Shown: positions 17,505 to 25,644, numbered from the stretch's first letter. The stretch is DNA of 64,000 nucleotides from Pelodictyon luteolum DSM 273 (GCF_000012485.1 NC_007512.1:2134501-2198500); one strand, 5' to 3'. Notes: generated by a model from the letters alone, not told the origin. A program made the numbers and translations.

Positions 17505-18319
17505 CAGAGGTCGGCCATCGGATCAGGGTGGAGGAAGGTGTAGCCGATGGCATTCTCCAGCTTGCGGCTGCTGACGATCTTGAAGGGAGCGTCTCCTCCG
17601 GCTGCCGGGGGCAGGGGTACACCGGCCTTTTCGGCAGCTTTCGTGTAGTAGTCGATGCGCTTCGGGTGCACGGAGCTGCAGGCGTTGAACACCTCCCCCC
17701 ACTGGCCGAGCCGTATGATCTCCATCATGATGGCGATGCAGTCATCGCGGTGGATGAGGTTCATCGGCTGGCTGGGTGCCGTAATCTCCTTCATGCGCCC
17801 GAGGTAGTTAGAGGGCGTACGGTCGTATCCGACGAGGCCTGCAAATCGCAGCACCGTCGTCTGGAACCCTCTCTCCTGCATGAGCATCTCCTCCACCGTA
17901 AGGAGCGCACGGCCCGACGGGGAGTCCGGTTCCAGAGCGTCCTCCTCCACAACCTCACGGTTGAGGGCGGGGTAGACGGACGTTGAACTCACCATGAGGA
18001 CATGATGGACCGGGGAGAGACGGATGGCATCGATCAGCGAGGAAAACTGCAGCACATGGTACTCTTCAATATCATCTCTGCGCTCCGGCGGGAAGTTGAT
18101 GATGAGGGTGTCGCTCTGCAGGAAGTCCGCAACCTCGTCGCCCTCAAGCTCCGGATCGAGGCTGAGCAGATAGGGTTCGATGCCCGCTTCCTGAAGCAGG
18201 GAGACGTGATCTTCGGAGGTCGTGGATCCTTTGACCGGGAAGCCCCGCGAAGACAGTTCCGCTGCGAGCGGAAGGCCCAGCCAGCCGCAGCCGAGGATGC
18301 TTATGGATTCGTTCTGCAT
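17504..18319 (-). CDS. NAD(P)-dependent epimerase/reductase-like protein
   Basis: The 271-residue protein begins MQNESISILGCGWLGLPLAA, a Rossmann GxGxxG-type start (GCGWLG) resembling YeeZ-like and NAD-dependent epimerase proteins. A VHHVLMVSSTSVYPALNRE segment matches the extended-SDR Ser-containing strand, and ALLTVEEML replaces the usual YxxxK. The absence of a clear YxxxK makes classic epimerase activity uncertain. A longer frame to 18481 exists, but ATG 18319 fits the fold. It is translationally coupled to cbiA. Whether it works in corrinoid metabolism is only inference from position. Confidence 0.75.
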   Translation of the reverse strand: MQNESISILGCGWLGLPLAAELSSRGFPVKGSTTSEDHVSLLQEAGIEPYLLSLDPELEGDEVADFLQSDTLIINFPPERRDDIEEYHVLQFSSLIDAIRLSPVHHVLMVSSTSVYPALNREVVEEDALEPDSPSGRALLTVEEMLMQERGFQTTVLRFAGLVGYDRTPSNYLGRMKEITAPSQPMNLIHRDDCIAIMMEIIRLGQWGEVFNACSSVHPKRIDYYTKAAEKAGVPLPPAAGGDAPFKIVSSRKLENAIGYTFLHPDPMADL

Positions 18320-18406
18320 TGGTGTATGTTGATGGTTAATTCGGAATGTGGGCAAATATACATAGCTTTCACGATTTATAAACCATTCGCTAAACCATTC
18401 ACCCCA

Positions 18407-19249
18407 ATGCCAGTGAAGGGAAACATCACCGTTACGGTCATCGTCGACAACAACGCCCTTCCGGGCTTCGCCGCAGAACACGGCTTTTCGCTATGGATTG
18501 AAACATCGGGGATGAGGATGCTGTTCGACCTGGGCCTCGGCCCCGCATTCCGGCCGAACGTCCTGCAGCTCGGCATAGATCTCAGGACCATGGACGCCCT
18601 GGTGCTCAGCCACGGCCATTACGACCATACCGGCAGTGTCCGTGAAGCACTCGAGGCAGCACCGCATGCAAGGGTGTGCCTCCACAGGGGGGCGTTCACC
18701 GACCGGTGGAGCATCCGCGGAGGCACGGCAAAACCGACCTCAATGCCCGAATCCTCACGAAACGCCATCAAGGCGCTCAGGGAAGGACAGGTATGCTACG
18801 CTCTCGGCCCTACGGAGCTCGCTCCGGGAGTGTGGGTGACGGGGCCGGTGCCGAGGCTGAGGGAGTTCGAGGACCCGGGCGGACCGTTCTTCCTCGACAC
18901 TGAAGGCAAGATTCCGGACCCGATTGAAGACGACATGTCGCTCTGGATTGAAACCCCGGAAGGGCTTGTGGTAATGGCAGGATGCTGCCACTCGGGCATC
19001 ATAAACACCCTGGAGTTCATCACCCGTACCACAGGAGAGCATCGGATAGCGGCCGTGATGGGCGGACTGCACCTCTCTTCGGCCTCTCAGGAACGGATCC
19101 TGCGAACGGCCGGGGAGCTCAAGCGCCTCGGCGTCCGGCGTGTGGTCACAAGCCACTGCACGGGTGAGGCGGCAACGGAACAGTTCAGGGAGCTGCTGGC
19201 ATGCCCGGTTGAAGGAAGCCTTGCCGGCATGCGCCTTACTCTGCCTTGA
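18407..19249 (+). CDS. Metallo-beta-lactamase-fold hydrolase (MptA/beta-RFAP-like group)
   Basis: The 280-residue protein shows DNNALPGFAAEHGFSLWIET at the start and the zinc motif LVLSHGHYDHTG (HxHxDH). Later metal ligands are in GCCHSGIINTLEFI, and VVTSHCTGE lies near the C-terminus. This layout matches the group annotated as 7,8-dihydropterin-6-yl-methyl-4-(beta-D-ribofuranosyl)aminobenzene 5'-phosphate synthase-like, a label that is usually generic. The long frame opening at 18002 overlaps the opposite gene and is not used; ATG 18407 precedes the conserved block. It overlaps the convergent gene at its 3' end by 14 bases. Confidence 0.85.
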   Translation: MPVKGNITVTVIVDNNALPGFAAEHGFSLWIETSGMRMLFDLGLGPAFRPNVLQLGIDLRTMDALVLSHGHYDHTGSVREALEAAPHARVCLHRGAFTDRWSIRGGTAKPTSMPESSRNAIKALREGQVCYALGPTELAPGVWVTGPVPRLREFEDPGGPFFLDTEGKIPDPIEDDMSLWIETPEGLVVMAGCCHSGIINTLEFITRTTGEHRIAAVMGGLHLSSASQERILRTAGELKRLGVRRVVTSHCTGEAATEQFRELLACPVEGSLAGMRLTLP

Positions 19250-19943
19250 ATGCAGGCGGCTGCAGATGCTCGGCCCGCTTTTTCATGGCGTTCAAAAGTC
19301 CGGGAAGGTCTTTTTTCTGCACCTTCCTGACAAACATCGCAGGGGCGAAAAAATCCGGCTTGATTTCCGCAACGAAGGTCAATAGCACCCCCCGGCCAAG
19401 AGGATCATCGCTGATCCGCCACTCCCCGTTATAGACCTTGAAGTCACCTCTCGTCTGACGGAACACGAGCCGGCGCGGCCGCTCGCCCTTCAGGCGCAGC
19501 TGTATATGCACGGTCTTCCGGAACAGCAGCACCCCGGTGCGGCCGGTCTGGAACATCTCCTGCTCGCGGCCGTTGTCGGACAACAGGCCGCTCTCTTTCA
19601 CGTTCGGCAGAAACTGCCAGTGGTGATCATAATCGGTAATGACGTCCCATACCTGATCGGCGGCGGCCTGCACCCGGATCCGGCCGGTGACGCCGGTGAG
19701 GCCATCTCCCATCGACTCGGTTGTGACCACGGCCTCCCCCCGCTGCAGTTCCTCGAGCTCTCCAGCCGAGAGCGCAGGTACGGAGGGAAGCGCCGGGGCC
19801 GTCGTCGGCAAGACCAGCATGAACCACACGAGAAACGCGGCGCCCGGGGCCATTATTCTCGCAGCACTCCTCTGGATCCGGCATGTCAGCATCTTGAAGG
19901 GTGTTATGATGGGAGTTATGATGGGAGTTATGGGAGTCCGCAT
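19236..19943 (-). CDS. Exported START/SRPBCC-like lipid-binding domain protein
   Basis: The protein has a hydrophobic N-terminal export signal (ARIMAPGAAFLVWFMLVLPT) followed by a polyketide-cyclase/coenzyme-Q-binding type domain: GRIRVQAAADQVWDVITDYD, HWQFLPNVKESGLLSDNGRE, LVFRQTRGDFKVYNGEWRIS and LTFVAEIKPDFFAP. Such domains bind hydrophobic ligands; the ligand here is unknown. The start is uncertain: ATG 19943 yields a leader made from a 12-nt repeat (TPII), while ATG 19892 (MLTCRIQRSA) starts directly before the signal peptide and may be the real one. It overlaps its convergent neighbour by 14 bases. Confidence 0.78.
   Translation of the reverse strand: MRTPITPIITPIITPFKMLTCRIQRSAARIMAPGAAFLVWFMLVLPTTAPALPSVPALSAGELEELQRGEAVVTTESMGDGLTGVTGRIRVQAAADQVWDVITDYDHHWQFLPNVKESGLLSDNGREQEMFQTGRTGVLLFRKTVHIQLRLKGERPRRLVFRQTRGDFKVYNGEWRISDDPLGRGVLLTFVAEIKPDFFAPAMFVRKVQKKDLPGLLNAMKKRAEHLQPPAFKAE
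19903..19936. repeat. 12-nt tandem repeat at the start of the START-like gene
   Basis: The unit GTTATGATGGGA is present twice with a shortened third copy. In the minus-strand frame it encodes repeated TPII. Because the unit is a multiple of three, copy-number change would not alter frame, but it would change the spacing between the two candidate start codons. Confidence 0.85.
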
Positions 19944-19974
19944 ACCCGCAACATACCCGCTTGAGAGAGATCCC

Positions 19975-20208
19975 CTATCCATCCTGCTCCTTCTGCATAC
20001 CTGCAGCATCTTCGGCGATGAGGCGATCGAGGCAGGCGGGGCAGACGCAGGTGGCGTAGCGGTCGGCAAGCCAGCTTTTTACGGACTCCGGGAGGGTGCG
20101 CCCTGCGCACCAGCAGGAAGGTGAGTTCCAGCAGGTGAAAGTAGCGCCGCAATTCGGGCAGGTGCGCTGTAAGGGTGTGCCGGCATGGGATGCATCGCTG
20201 TGTGTCAT
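19975..20208 (-). CDS. Cysteine-rich CWC family protein
   Basis: The 77-residue protein begins MTHSDASHAGTPLQRTCPNC and holds paired cysteines in CPNCGATFTCWNSPSCWC and CVCPACLDRL. The CxxC, CWC and CxxC spacing is that of the cysteine-rich CWC family, likely a zinc-binding module of unknown function. The ATG at 20208 gives a normal length; a longer frame to 20448 overlaps glpK. It precedes the START-like gene on the same strand. Confidence 0.8.
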   Translation of the reverse strand: MTHSDASHAGTPLQRTCPNCGATFTCWNSPSCWCAGRTLPESVKSWLADRYATCVCPACLDRLIAEDAAGMQKEQDG

Positions 20209-20263
20209 CACGCCTGAATGTTGTCTTGGTTGTCGGTTACCTTTGTCTCTCCGATAGCACCCA

Positions 20264-21715
20264 CTAGCAAGCAAGCGTCTGGCAAAGGGCCTTACGCCAT
20301 CCATCGAAGAGAGAGCGGCGAAGCCCGTCCTCCATCGCTGGAAGAAACAGGTCCCCTTCCATCTGGAGTGCCGGAAGCTCATCGGCCCGCTGCCACAATC
20401 CGCACTGCAGGCCGGCAAGCGAAGCGGCTCCGAGGGAGGTCGACTCAATGTTTTTCGGACGCTTCAGCCGGATGCCGAGGATATCGGCCTGGAACTGCAT
20501 AAGAAAGCTGTTCGATACCGCTCCGCCGTCCACGGTGAGCGAGCCGGCAGCCATGCCCGTATCGGCCCGCATGGCCGCAAACACGTCGGCGGACTGGTAG
20601 GCGATGGACTCCAGTGCAGCACGCACAATCTGGGGGCGGCCGCTCCCCCTCGTGAGGCCGACAATCGTTCCACGGGCGTCCATCTGCCAGTGCGGAGCGC
20701 CGAGTCCGGTGAAGGCAGGCACCATGTAGACCCCGCCGTTCGAGCCCGCCTCCACGGCAATGGCTTCGGTTTCGGCAGCACTTCCAATGATGCCGAGAGC
20801 GTCGCGCAGCCACTGCACCACAGCTCCACCGATGAACACGGAGCCCTCAAGGGCGTAGCAGGGCCGGCCGTCAGGCTGTATGGCAAGGGTGGAGAGCAGA
20901 CCGCTTTTAGAGCGGACCAGTTCGCCGCCGGTGTTCATCACCATGAAACAGCCGGTGCCGTAAGTGTTCTTGACGCTTCCGGCCTCAAAGCAGCACTGCC
21001 CGAACAGGGCCGCCTGCTGGTCTCCCACGACAGCGGCAATCGGCACGCCCCGGAGCCCCGGAATATCCACCACGGTACCGTACCCGTCCATGGAACCGCG
21101 CACTTCCGGCAGCATGGAGGCCGGCACCCCGAACAGCTCCAGAAGGCCGGGGTCCCACTGCTTTGAGCGGATATCGAAGAGCATGGTCCGCGATGCGTTG
21201 GTGAAATCGGTGGCATGGGTGCGGCCTCCGGTCAGATTCCAGACGAGCCAGCTGTCAACGGTACCGAAAAGGAGGGTGCCGGGATCGAGCTCGGGATGGG
21301 CCTCGAGTATCCAGCGGATCTTGGTGGCACTGAAATAGGCGTCGAGCGGAAGACCGGTCGCAAGAGTGATCCGCTCCTGCTCGGCCTGGTAGCGGCGGCA
21401 GATGTCGGCGGTGCGACGGCACTGCCATACGATGGCGTTGTGGACCGGCCGGCCACTCACCCGGTCCCATACGATGGTGGTCTCCCGCTGGTTGGTGATG
21501 CCAAGGGCCGCAATGGGGCCCGGATACTCGCGGCGAACCTCCCCTACGCACTCCAGAACACTCCGCCAGATCTCCATCGGATCATGCTCCACCCACCCCT
21601 CCCGGGGGTAGTGCTGGGTAAGTTCACGGTAGCTTCTCGAAACTGAAGCGCCTTCGGCATCGTAGACGATGCAGGTGGTTCCGGTGGTTCCCTGGTCGAT
21701 GGAGAGAATGGCCAT
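20264..21715 (-). CDS. glpK: Glycerol kinase
   Basis: This FGGY-family kinase phosphorylates glycerol to sn-glycerol 3-phosphate in the cytoplasm. The 483-residue protein has the phosphate-binding SIDQGTTGTTCIVYDAEG, the glycerol-binding block FGTVDSWLVWNLTGGRTHAT with TDFTNASRTMLFDI, AVVGDQQAALFGQ, KNTYGTGCFMVMN and the C-terminal DGGAVSNSFLMQFQADILG. Length is slightly below the usual 495-500 residues. No glpF or glpD is nearby. A weak or relaxed-specificity FGGY kinase is possible, but the motif set favours glycerol. Confidence 0.9.
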   Translation of the reverse strand: MAILSIDQGTTGTTCIVYDAEGASVSRSYRELTQHYPREGWVEHDPMEIWRSVLECVGEVRREYPGPIAALGITNQRETTIVWDRVSGRPVHNAIVWQCRRTADICRRYQAEQERITLATGLPLDAYFSATKIRWILEAHPELDPGTLLFGTVDSWLVWNLTGGRTHATDFTNASRTMLFDIRSKQWDPGLLELFGVPASMLPEVRGSMDGYGTVVDIPGLRGVPIAAVVGDQQAALFGQCCFEAGSVKNTYGTGCFMVMNTGGELVRSKSGLLSTLAIQPDGRPCYALEGSVFIGGAVVQWLRDALGIIGSAAETEAIAVEAGSNGGVYMVPAFTGLGAPHWQMDARGTIVGLTRGSGRPQIVRAALESIAYQSADVFAAMRADTGMAAGSLTVDGGAVSNSFLMQFQADILGIRLKRPKNIESTSLGAASLAGLQCGLWQRADELPALQMEGDLFLPAMEDGLRRSLFDGWRKALCQTLAC

Positions 21716-21802
21716 GGAGGTGCAACGAATGAAGTGGATGAATCCTGCTGATGCAACATATGCGACATGACCGACGGGTCATCAAGCCCTTAGCGAATCA
21801 AC

Positions 21803-21868
21803 CATTTTAATGCAGATCCATGCATAAAAGTGGGACATTTTAAAGCACAGCAATGAATAAAAATGGCA
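21803..21868. repeat. Two adjacent imperfect 33-nt direct repeats
   Basis: Units at 21803-21835 and 21836-21868 match at 26 of 33 positions by hand alignment, both opening CATTTTAA and containing ATAAAA.TGG. They lie in the AT-rich gap upstream of glpK and just downstream of the DUF4130 gene. Multiple short end-repeats of this kind are seen at IS21-family termini, so a mobile-element scar is possible, but no transposase is present. Confidence 0.75.
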
Positions 21869-21877
21869 CAACCGCCC

Positions 21878-22615
21878 TCACTCCCCCGGCTTTTCGACCA
21901 GATACTTCCAGTACTTCATCGGCATGTTCGACTTCTGGAGCCGGGAGTCCTTTCTGTCAGCGATGGCTATTGAGCTGAAAAAGACCTTCCAGAGCGCCTG
22001 CACCTTCATTTCGTCCTCGCTGTGAGGCGGATTCGTAAACTCTTCGATGGCGCCGAAACGGAGCTCCCGCTGGTGCCAGCGGGCGGCGGTACGACGGCCT
22101 GCATCATAAATAAACCAATCCTCCGCCTTGAGCCTCCTGCTGAAATAGTAGGCAAGCGGCTGGAGGATGTTGCTCTCGGGCTCCATTCTGGCGAGGTAGG
22201 CCCCGTCACGGAGCTTTTCAAAGCGCAGGAGCCCTTTCATGCGGTGCAGCTCACGCGATGTTTTTTTGGCAGTTGCGACAATCTCCTTCACTGAAGGGTC
22301 GGTGAGGAAAGCGTTGACGTCCGCTCCGCTTTGGAGCGACAGCATGAGGTAGCAAACGAGGCTCCCCTCCATCCCCTTTTTTTCAGCGAGCAGGAACGTG
22401 AAGAGCGTTCGGGCCGCTTCGGGTGCATCGTGGCGGAGCCGCAGGAAGAATTCCGAGGCCCTTTCTGTGTCAGTCGGTACCATCGCCCCCTCCTCGAACA
22501 GGGTGTCCTCCCGTACAGCGAGCACAGCCTCCTCCGGGTGGGCATCGGTATCGAGAATGAAGGAGATGGCCGAAAGCAGGCCTTCGGCGGTTCCGTCGTA
22601 AAGATAGCTGTTCAT
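21878..22615 (-). CDS. TIGR03915-type DNA metabolism protein (DUF4130)
   Basis: The 245-residue protein begins MNSYLYDGTAEGLLSAISFI and continues with RELHRMKGLLRFEKLRDGAY, ARMEPESNILQPLAYYFSRR, FIYDAGRRTAARW and MPMKYWKYLVEKPGE. This matches TIGR03915, which is genetically linked to a radical SAM protein (TIGR03916) and often fused to a uracil-DNA glycosylase domain. That partner domain is not present here. The exact reaction is unknown; a role in DNA repair or modification is inferred in the family. Its start overlaps the radical SAM stop by 4 bases (ATGA), so the genes are coupled. Confidence 0.87.
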   Translation of the reverse strand: MNSYLYDGTAEGLLSAISFILDTDAHPEEAVLAVREDTLFEEGAMVPTDTERASEFFLRLRHDAPEAARTLFTFLLAEKKGMEGSLVCYLMLSLQSGADVNAFLTDPSVKEIVATAKKTSRELHRMKGLLRFEKLRDGAYLARMEPESNILQPLAYYFSRRLKAEDWFIYDAGRRTAARWHQRELRFGAIEEFTNPPHSEDEMKVQALWKVFFSSIAIADRKDSRLQKSNMPMKYWKYLVEKPGE

Positions 22616-23508
22616 GCAGGCATAGGGAAAAGGCCGGGAAGCACAAGCTGGCGTGGCTCCGACGGCGGTGAAAGGAGCCGATGCTCGCGAAGCAGCGGAG
22701 GAGCTGGAAGCGCGGGAAGACGGCTGTCATCGTTGACGGATATGAATGCCGAGTAATATACGCGCTTGAGATGCATTTTCCGGTACAGCCCTTCGGATAG
22801 TCGCAGGATCTGGAAATCGGATTCGGGGCTGGCGCCGATGATCATCTGCGTGCTCTGGCCCAGAGGAGCGAAGCTGGGAGCATGACGACTCCGGCGGCGT
22901 TCAGAAATGCTTGTAGTGATACCTCTGCCGATAGCAGACATGGGACCAAGGATGGCGTCCTTCTTCTTCTCGGGAGCCAGCCGTTCGAGCGAAGCTGCGG
23001 AGGGAAGTTCGATGTTCACGCTGATGCGGTCGGCACAGAGCCCTGCCCTATCAACCAGTTCGCTGCTGCAGCCGGGAATGACCTTCAGGTGGATGTACCC
23101 CCCGAACCCTGCCTCCTCACGGAGCAGTTCAGCAACCCGCACCATCCTCTCCATGGTATAGTCAGGACTTCCGAGCACGGCGGAACTGAGGAACAACCCC
23201 TCAATGTAGTTGCGGCGGTAGAAATCAAGCGTAAGGGAGACGACCTCCCCCGGACTGAACGAGGCACGCTCCACCTGGCTGCTCCTGCGATTGACGCAGT
23301 AGGCGCAGTCATAGGAGCAGTCGTTGGAAAGAAGGATCTTCAACAGGGATATGCAGCGTCCATCGTCGGACCAGCCGTGGCAGATACCACCCGAAGAAGC
23401 GTTGGCGGTGCCGGAGGACGCGCCATTCCGCCTGCTTCCGCTGGAAGCGCACATTGCATCATAACGCGCCGCGCCCGAAAGAATACGCAGTTTGGAGAGG
23501 GTGTCCAT
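22612..23508 (-). CDS. Putative DNA modification/repair radical SAM protein, apparently lacking its C-terminal HhH part
   Basis: The start MDTLSKLRILSGAARYDAMC at 23508 is family-typical; the longer frame to 23607 reads through a terminator. The radical SAM cluster motif is C64-SYD-C68-AY-C71. TIGR03916 features follow: NYIEGLFLSSAVLGSPDYTM, GYIHLKVIPGCSSELVDRAG, ADRISVNIELP, APLGQSTQMIIGASPESDFQ and VYYSAFISVNDDSRLP. The protein then ends about 25 residues after PPLLREHRL. From family knowledge I expect roughly 100 more residues with a helix-hairpin-helix DNA-binding region, ending near 400-420; here the length is 298. An internal deletion is inferred. Confidence 0.85.
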   Translation of the reverse strand: MDTLSKLRILSGAARYDAMCASSGSRRNGASSGTANASSGGICHGWSDDGRCISLLKILLSNDCSYDCAYCVNRRSSQVERASFSPGEVVSLTLDFYRRNYIEGLFLSSAVLGSPDYTMERMVRVAELLREEAGFGGYIHLKVIPGCSSELVDRAGLCADRISVNIELPSAASLERLAPEKKKDAILGPMSAIGRGITTSISERRRSRHAPSFAPLGQSTQMIIGASPESDFQILRLSEGLYRKMHLKRVYYSAFISVNDDSRLPALPAPPLLREHRLLSPPSEPRQLVLPGLFPMPA

Positions 23509-23519
23509 ACCCTGAATAT

Positions 23520-23551
23520 AAAAAAACAAGCCGCCCTTAAAGGCGGCTTGT
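23520..23551 (-). terminator. Intrinsic terminator of the tRNA-Pro transcript
   Basis: On the minus strand a 10-bp stem (23542-23551 with 23526-23535) with a 6-nt loop is followed by a run of at least six T. It lies between tRNA-Pro and the radical SAM gene and should end the tRNA transcript. Confidence 0.88.
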
Positions 23552-23565
23552 GCGGGTATTTTCTG

Positions 23566-23639
23566 TCGGCGTAGCGGGATTTGAACCCACGACCCCTTCC
23601 ACCCCAAGGAAGTGCGCTACCAGGCTGCGCTATACGCCG
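23566..23639 (-). tRNA. tRNA-Pro (anticodon UGG), CCA not encoded
   Basis: The acceptor CGGCGTA pairs with TACGCCG, discriminator A. The anticodon loop TTGGGGT lies between CTTCC and GGAAG, giving UGG. D-arm and T-arm (GGGTTCAAATCCC) are normal. The CCA end is absent from the DNA. Confidence 0.95.
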
Positions 23640-23999
23640 ATACATGTCAATGCGGGTAGAAAGTATAAAAAAAATCTGTGGATTACTATAATATTTTTTC
23701 CCTGCAGCACCAGCCAGCGGAGCACCCGCTCACCTCAAAGCAAAAGTTGTCAACATCAGTCCACATTTCTGTCAGAAAAAATCAGATCCAGTCTGGTGAC
23801 GCAAAACGATACAGCGGAACCCGGGCAAAACCGGTATTACAATACAATAAAACAACTTAACCGATAACCAGAATCACCTGTCGGCACAACACTCCATTGC
23901 AGAACTGAGCGGATGGACAGTTGTTCCACAAGTTGTCAACATTCTTTCAACATTGTGGACAACTTGCGGAACAGCAGAGAGGGCGGGGCTTTCGGGGCT
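23640..23999. promoter_or_regulatory. Non-coding region with several DnaA-box-like sites
   Basis: No gene is recognisable. The stretch is AT-richer than its surroundings (including an A/T block at about 23660-23700) and contains sequences close to TTATCCACA: TGTGGATTA (23677-23685), TTGTCAACA (23747-23755 and 23933-23941), GTCCACA (23759-23765) and TGTGGACAA (23954-23962). AAGTTGTC at 23930-23937 forms an inverted repeat with 23958-23965. This could be a DnaA-binding locus or a regulatory region; evidence is pattern-only. Confidence 0.4.
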
Positions 24000-24662
24000 T
24001 CAGCGGCGCAGGAAACGATGCTTCAGGTATTCCACAACGGGAGGAAGGATGGAGAAGATTATGATGGCGAGGATCAGCAGCTTGAAGTTCTCCTGCACGA
24101 ACGACAGCTGCCCGAAAAAGTATCCGCTGTAACAGAAGAGCCCGACCCAGAGGAGAGCGCCCGTGATATTGAAAAGAATGAAGCGGCCGTAGGCCATGGC
24201 GCCGATGCCGGCGACGAATGGAGCGAAGGTGCGGACAATCGGCACAAAACGGGCGATGATGATGGTCTTGCCGCCGTACTTCTCGAAAAAGTGCCTGGTC
24301 TTGATGAGATGTGAGGGGTTGAAGATCATCGAGCGCTCGTAATCGAACACCTTTGGGCCTACCTTGTGGCCTATCCAGTAATTGAGGGTGTCGCCGAGCA
24401 CTGCGGCCGTGAAGAAGACAAGAAAGAGCAGGTGCGGATCAAGGGCGGAACCGGCGACAGATGCCAGCGACCCGGCGGCGAAAATCAGCGAGTCACCCGG
24501 AAGGAACGGCGTGACGACAAGGCCCGTTTCAGCGAACACGATGAGGAAGAGGATCAGGTAGAGCCAAAGACCGTACTCTGCGGCAAGCACCTGGAGGTGG
24601 GTGTCGATATGCATGATGAAATCGACGAGGGCGCTGGTGAGGTCGAGCGGCGAATAGTGCAT
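24000..24662 (-). CDS. DedA family membrane protein
   Basis: The 220-residue protein is a multi-pass inner-membrane protein with family blocks YLILFLIVFAETGLVVTPFL, PGDSLIFAAGSLAS, LGDTLNYWIGHKVGPKVFDY and FFEKYGGKTIIIARFVPIVR, followed by TFAPFVAGIGAM. DedA/VTT proteins act in lipid flipping (undecaprenyl phosphate or phospholipid recycling) and envelope homeostasis. The R-P pair and acidic residues conserved in the family are present. It is a single gene, divergent from the hydrolase at 24745. Confidence 0.92.
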   Translation of the reverse strand: MHYSPLDLTSALVDFIMHIDTHLQVLAAEYGLWLYLILFLIVFAETGLVVTPFLPGDSLIFAAGSLASVAGSALDPHLLFLVFFTAAVLGDTLNYWIGHKVGPKVFDYERSMIFNPSHLIKTRHFFEKYGGKTIIIARFVPIVRTFAPFVAGIGAMAYGRFILFNITGALLWVGLFCYSGYFFGQLSFVQENFKLLILAIIIFSILPPVVEYLKHRFLRR

Positions 24663-24744
24663 CGGGAAAGGGGGGTGGCTGAAAAAAAGTATTATTAGTT
24701 ATTATATTAACTTTTCTCTTCCCGCAAAAGAACTGAACTGCCCC

Positions 24745-25644
24745 ATGAGCTATTTCCCGACGAAGCGATGCCGGCTCTATTATGAGGATACCGCCGAATC
24801 GGATCCTTCGGCCATAGGGCGCCCTGCGGTGCTCTTCGTCAACGGCTGGGCCATCTCCGCCCGGTACTGGAAGCCGGTGGTGGAGCTGCTCTCCCCCTCC
24901 TACCGCTGCATCACCTACGACCAGAGCGGAACTGGACGGACGGTGATCAAAGGCCACAGCCCGTCGTTCACGATTGCGGGGTTTGCCGAGGAAGCCGGGG
25001 CACTCATCGAGCATCTCGGTCTCGACCGCCCGAAGAACCTCCACATCGTCGGCCACTCGATGGGCGGGATGGTTGCAACTGAACTCGCACTCCGTTACCG
25101 GGACGCACTGCTCTCGGCCACAATCATTGCCTGCGGCATCTTTGAAGAGACCCCATTCACAACTCTCGGTCTCTTTTTCCTCGGAGGGCTGATCGATGTC
25201 TCCCTGAGCTTCCGCAACATCTTCCAGGCCGGCCCGATGAAGACGCTATTCATCAAGCGTGCGGCAGCAAAGGATATCGGCAGGGAGTACAGCGACATCA
25301 TCATAGAGGACTTCACCAGCTCAGACCGCGACGCGACAATCGCCGTGGGGAAATTCTCGATCGATCCCGAAGCGCTCCGGGCCTATACGCGCCATGTCAT
25401 CGAAATACCCGCTCCGGTGCTCTGCTGCGTCGGCATGGAAGACCATACCATCCCCCCCGAGGGAACCATCACGCTCTACAATACACGCAGGAAAAAGTCG
25501 GCAGCACCGACAACGCTTCTCAAGTTCCAGGACCTCGGACACCTGCCGATGCTCGAAAACACGGCCGGGTTTGCCGATGGGCTGAAAAAACATTTTGATT
25601 CCTCGTCTCTTTTTCATAAAAAGGCGACTGACCCTATACGATAA
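24745..25644 (+). CDS. Alpha/beta-fold hydrolase
   Basis: The 299-residue protein has the fold order: VLFVNGWAISARYWKPVVEL with the oxyanion region, YDQSGTGRT, the nucleophile elbow GHSMGGMVATELAL (Ser in GHSMG), a likely acid in CVGMEDHTIPPEG and the catalytic His in LGHLPMLENT. A helical cap with RNIFQAGPMKTLFIKRAAAK lies between. It resembles small esterase/haloperoxidase-like members; the substrate is unknown. It is 10 bp before the PBP1A gene and probably in one transcript with it. Confidence 0.88.
   Translation: MSYFPTKRCRLYYEDTAESDPSAIGRPAVLFVNGWAISARYWKPVVELLSPSYRCITYDQSGTGRTVIKGHSPSFTIAGFAEEAGALIEHLGLDRPKNLHIVGHSMGGMVATELALRYRDALLSATIIACGIFEETPFTTLGLFFLGGLIDVSLSFRNIFQAGPMKTLFIKRAAAKDIGREYSDIIIEDFTSSDRDATIAVGKFSIDPEALRAYTRHVIEIPAPVLCCVGMEDHTIPPEGTITLYNTRRKKSAAPTTLLKFQDLGHLPMLENTAGFADGLKKHFDSSSLFHKKATDPIR

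Noticed and set aside
18002-18406. N-terminal extension of the metallo-beta-lactamase-fold gene
   Set aside because: This part is antisense to the epimerase-like gene; the conserved block starts at ATG 18407.
23550-23867. 105-residue plus-strand frame through tRNA-Pro
   Set aside because: It reads antisense through the tRNA and into the non-coding gap; this is a common false frame near tRNAs.
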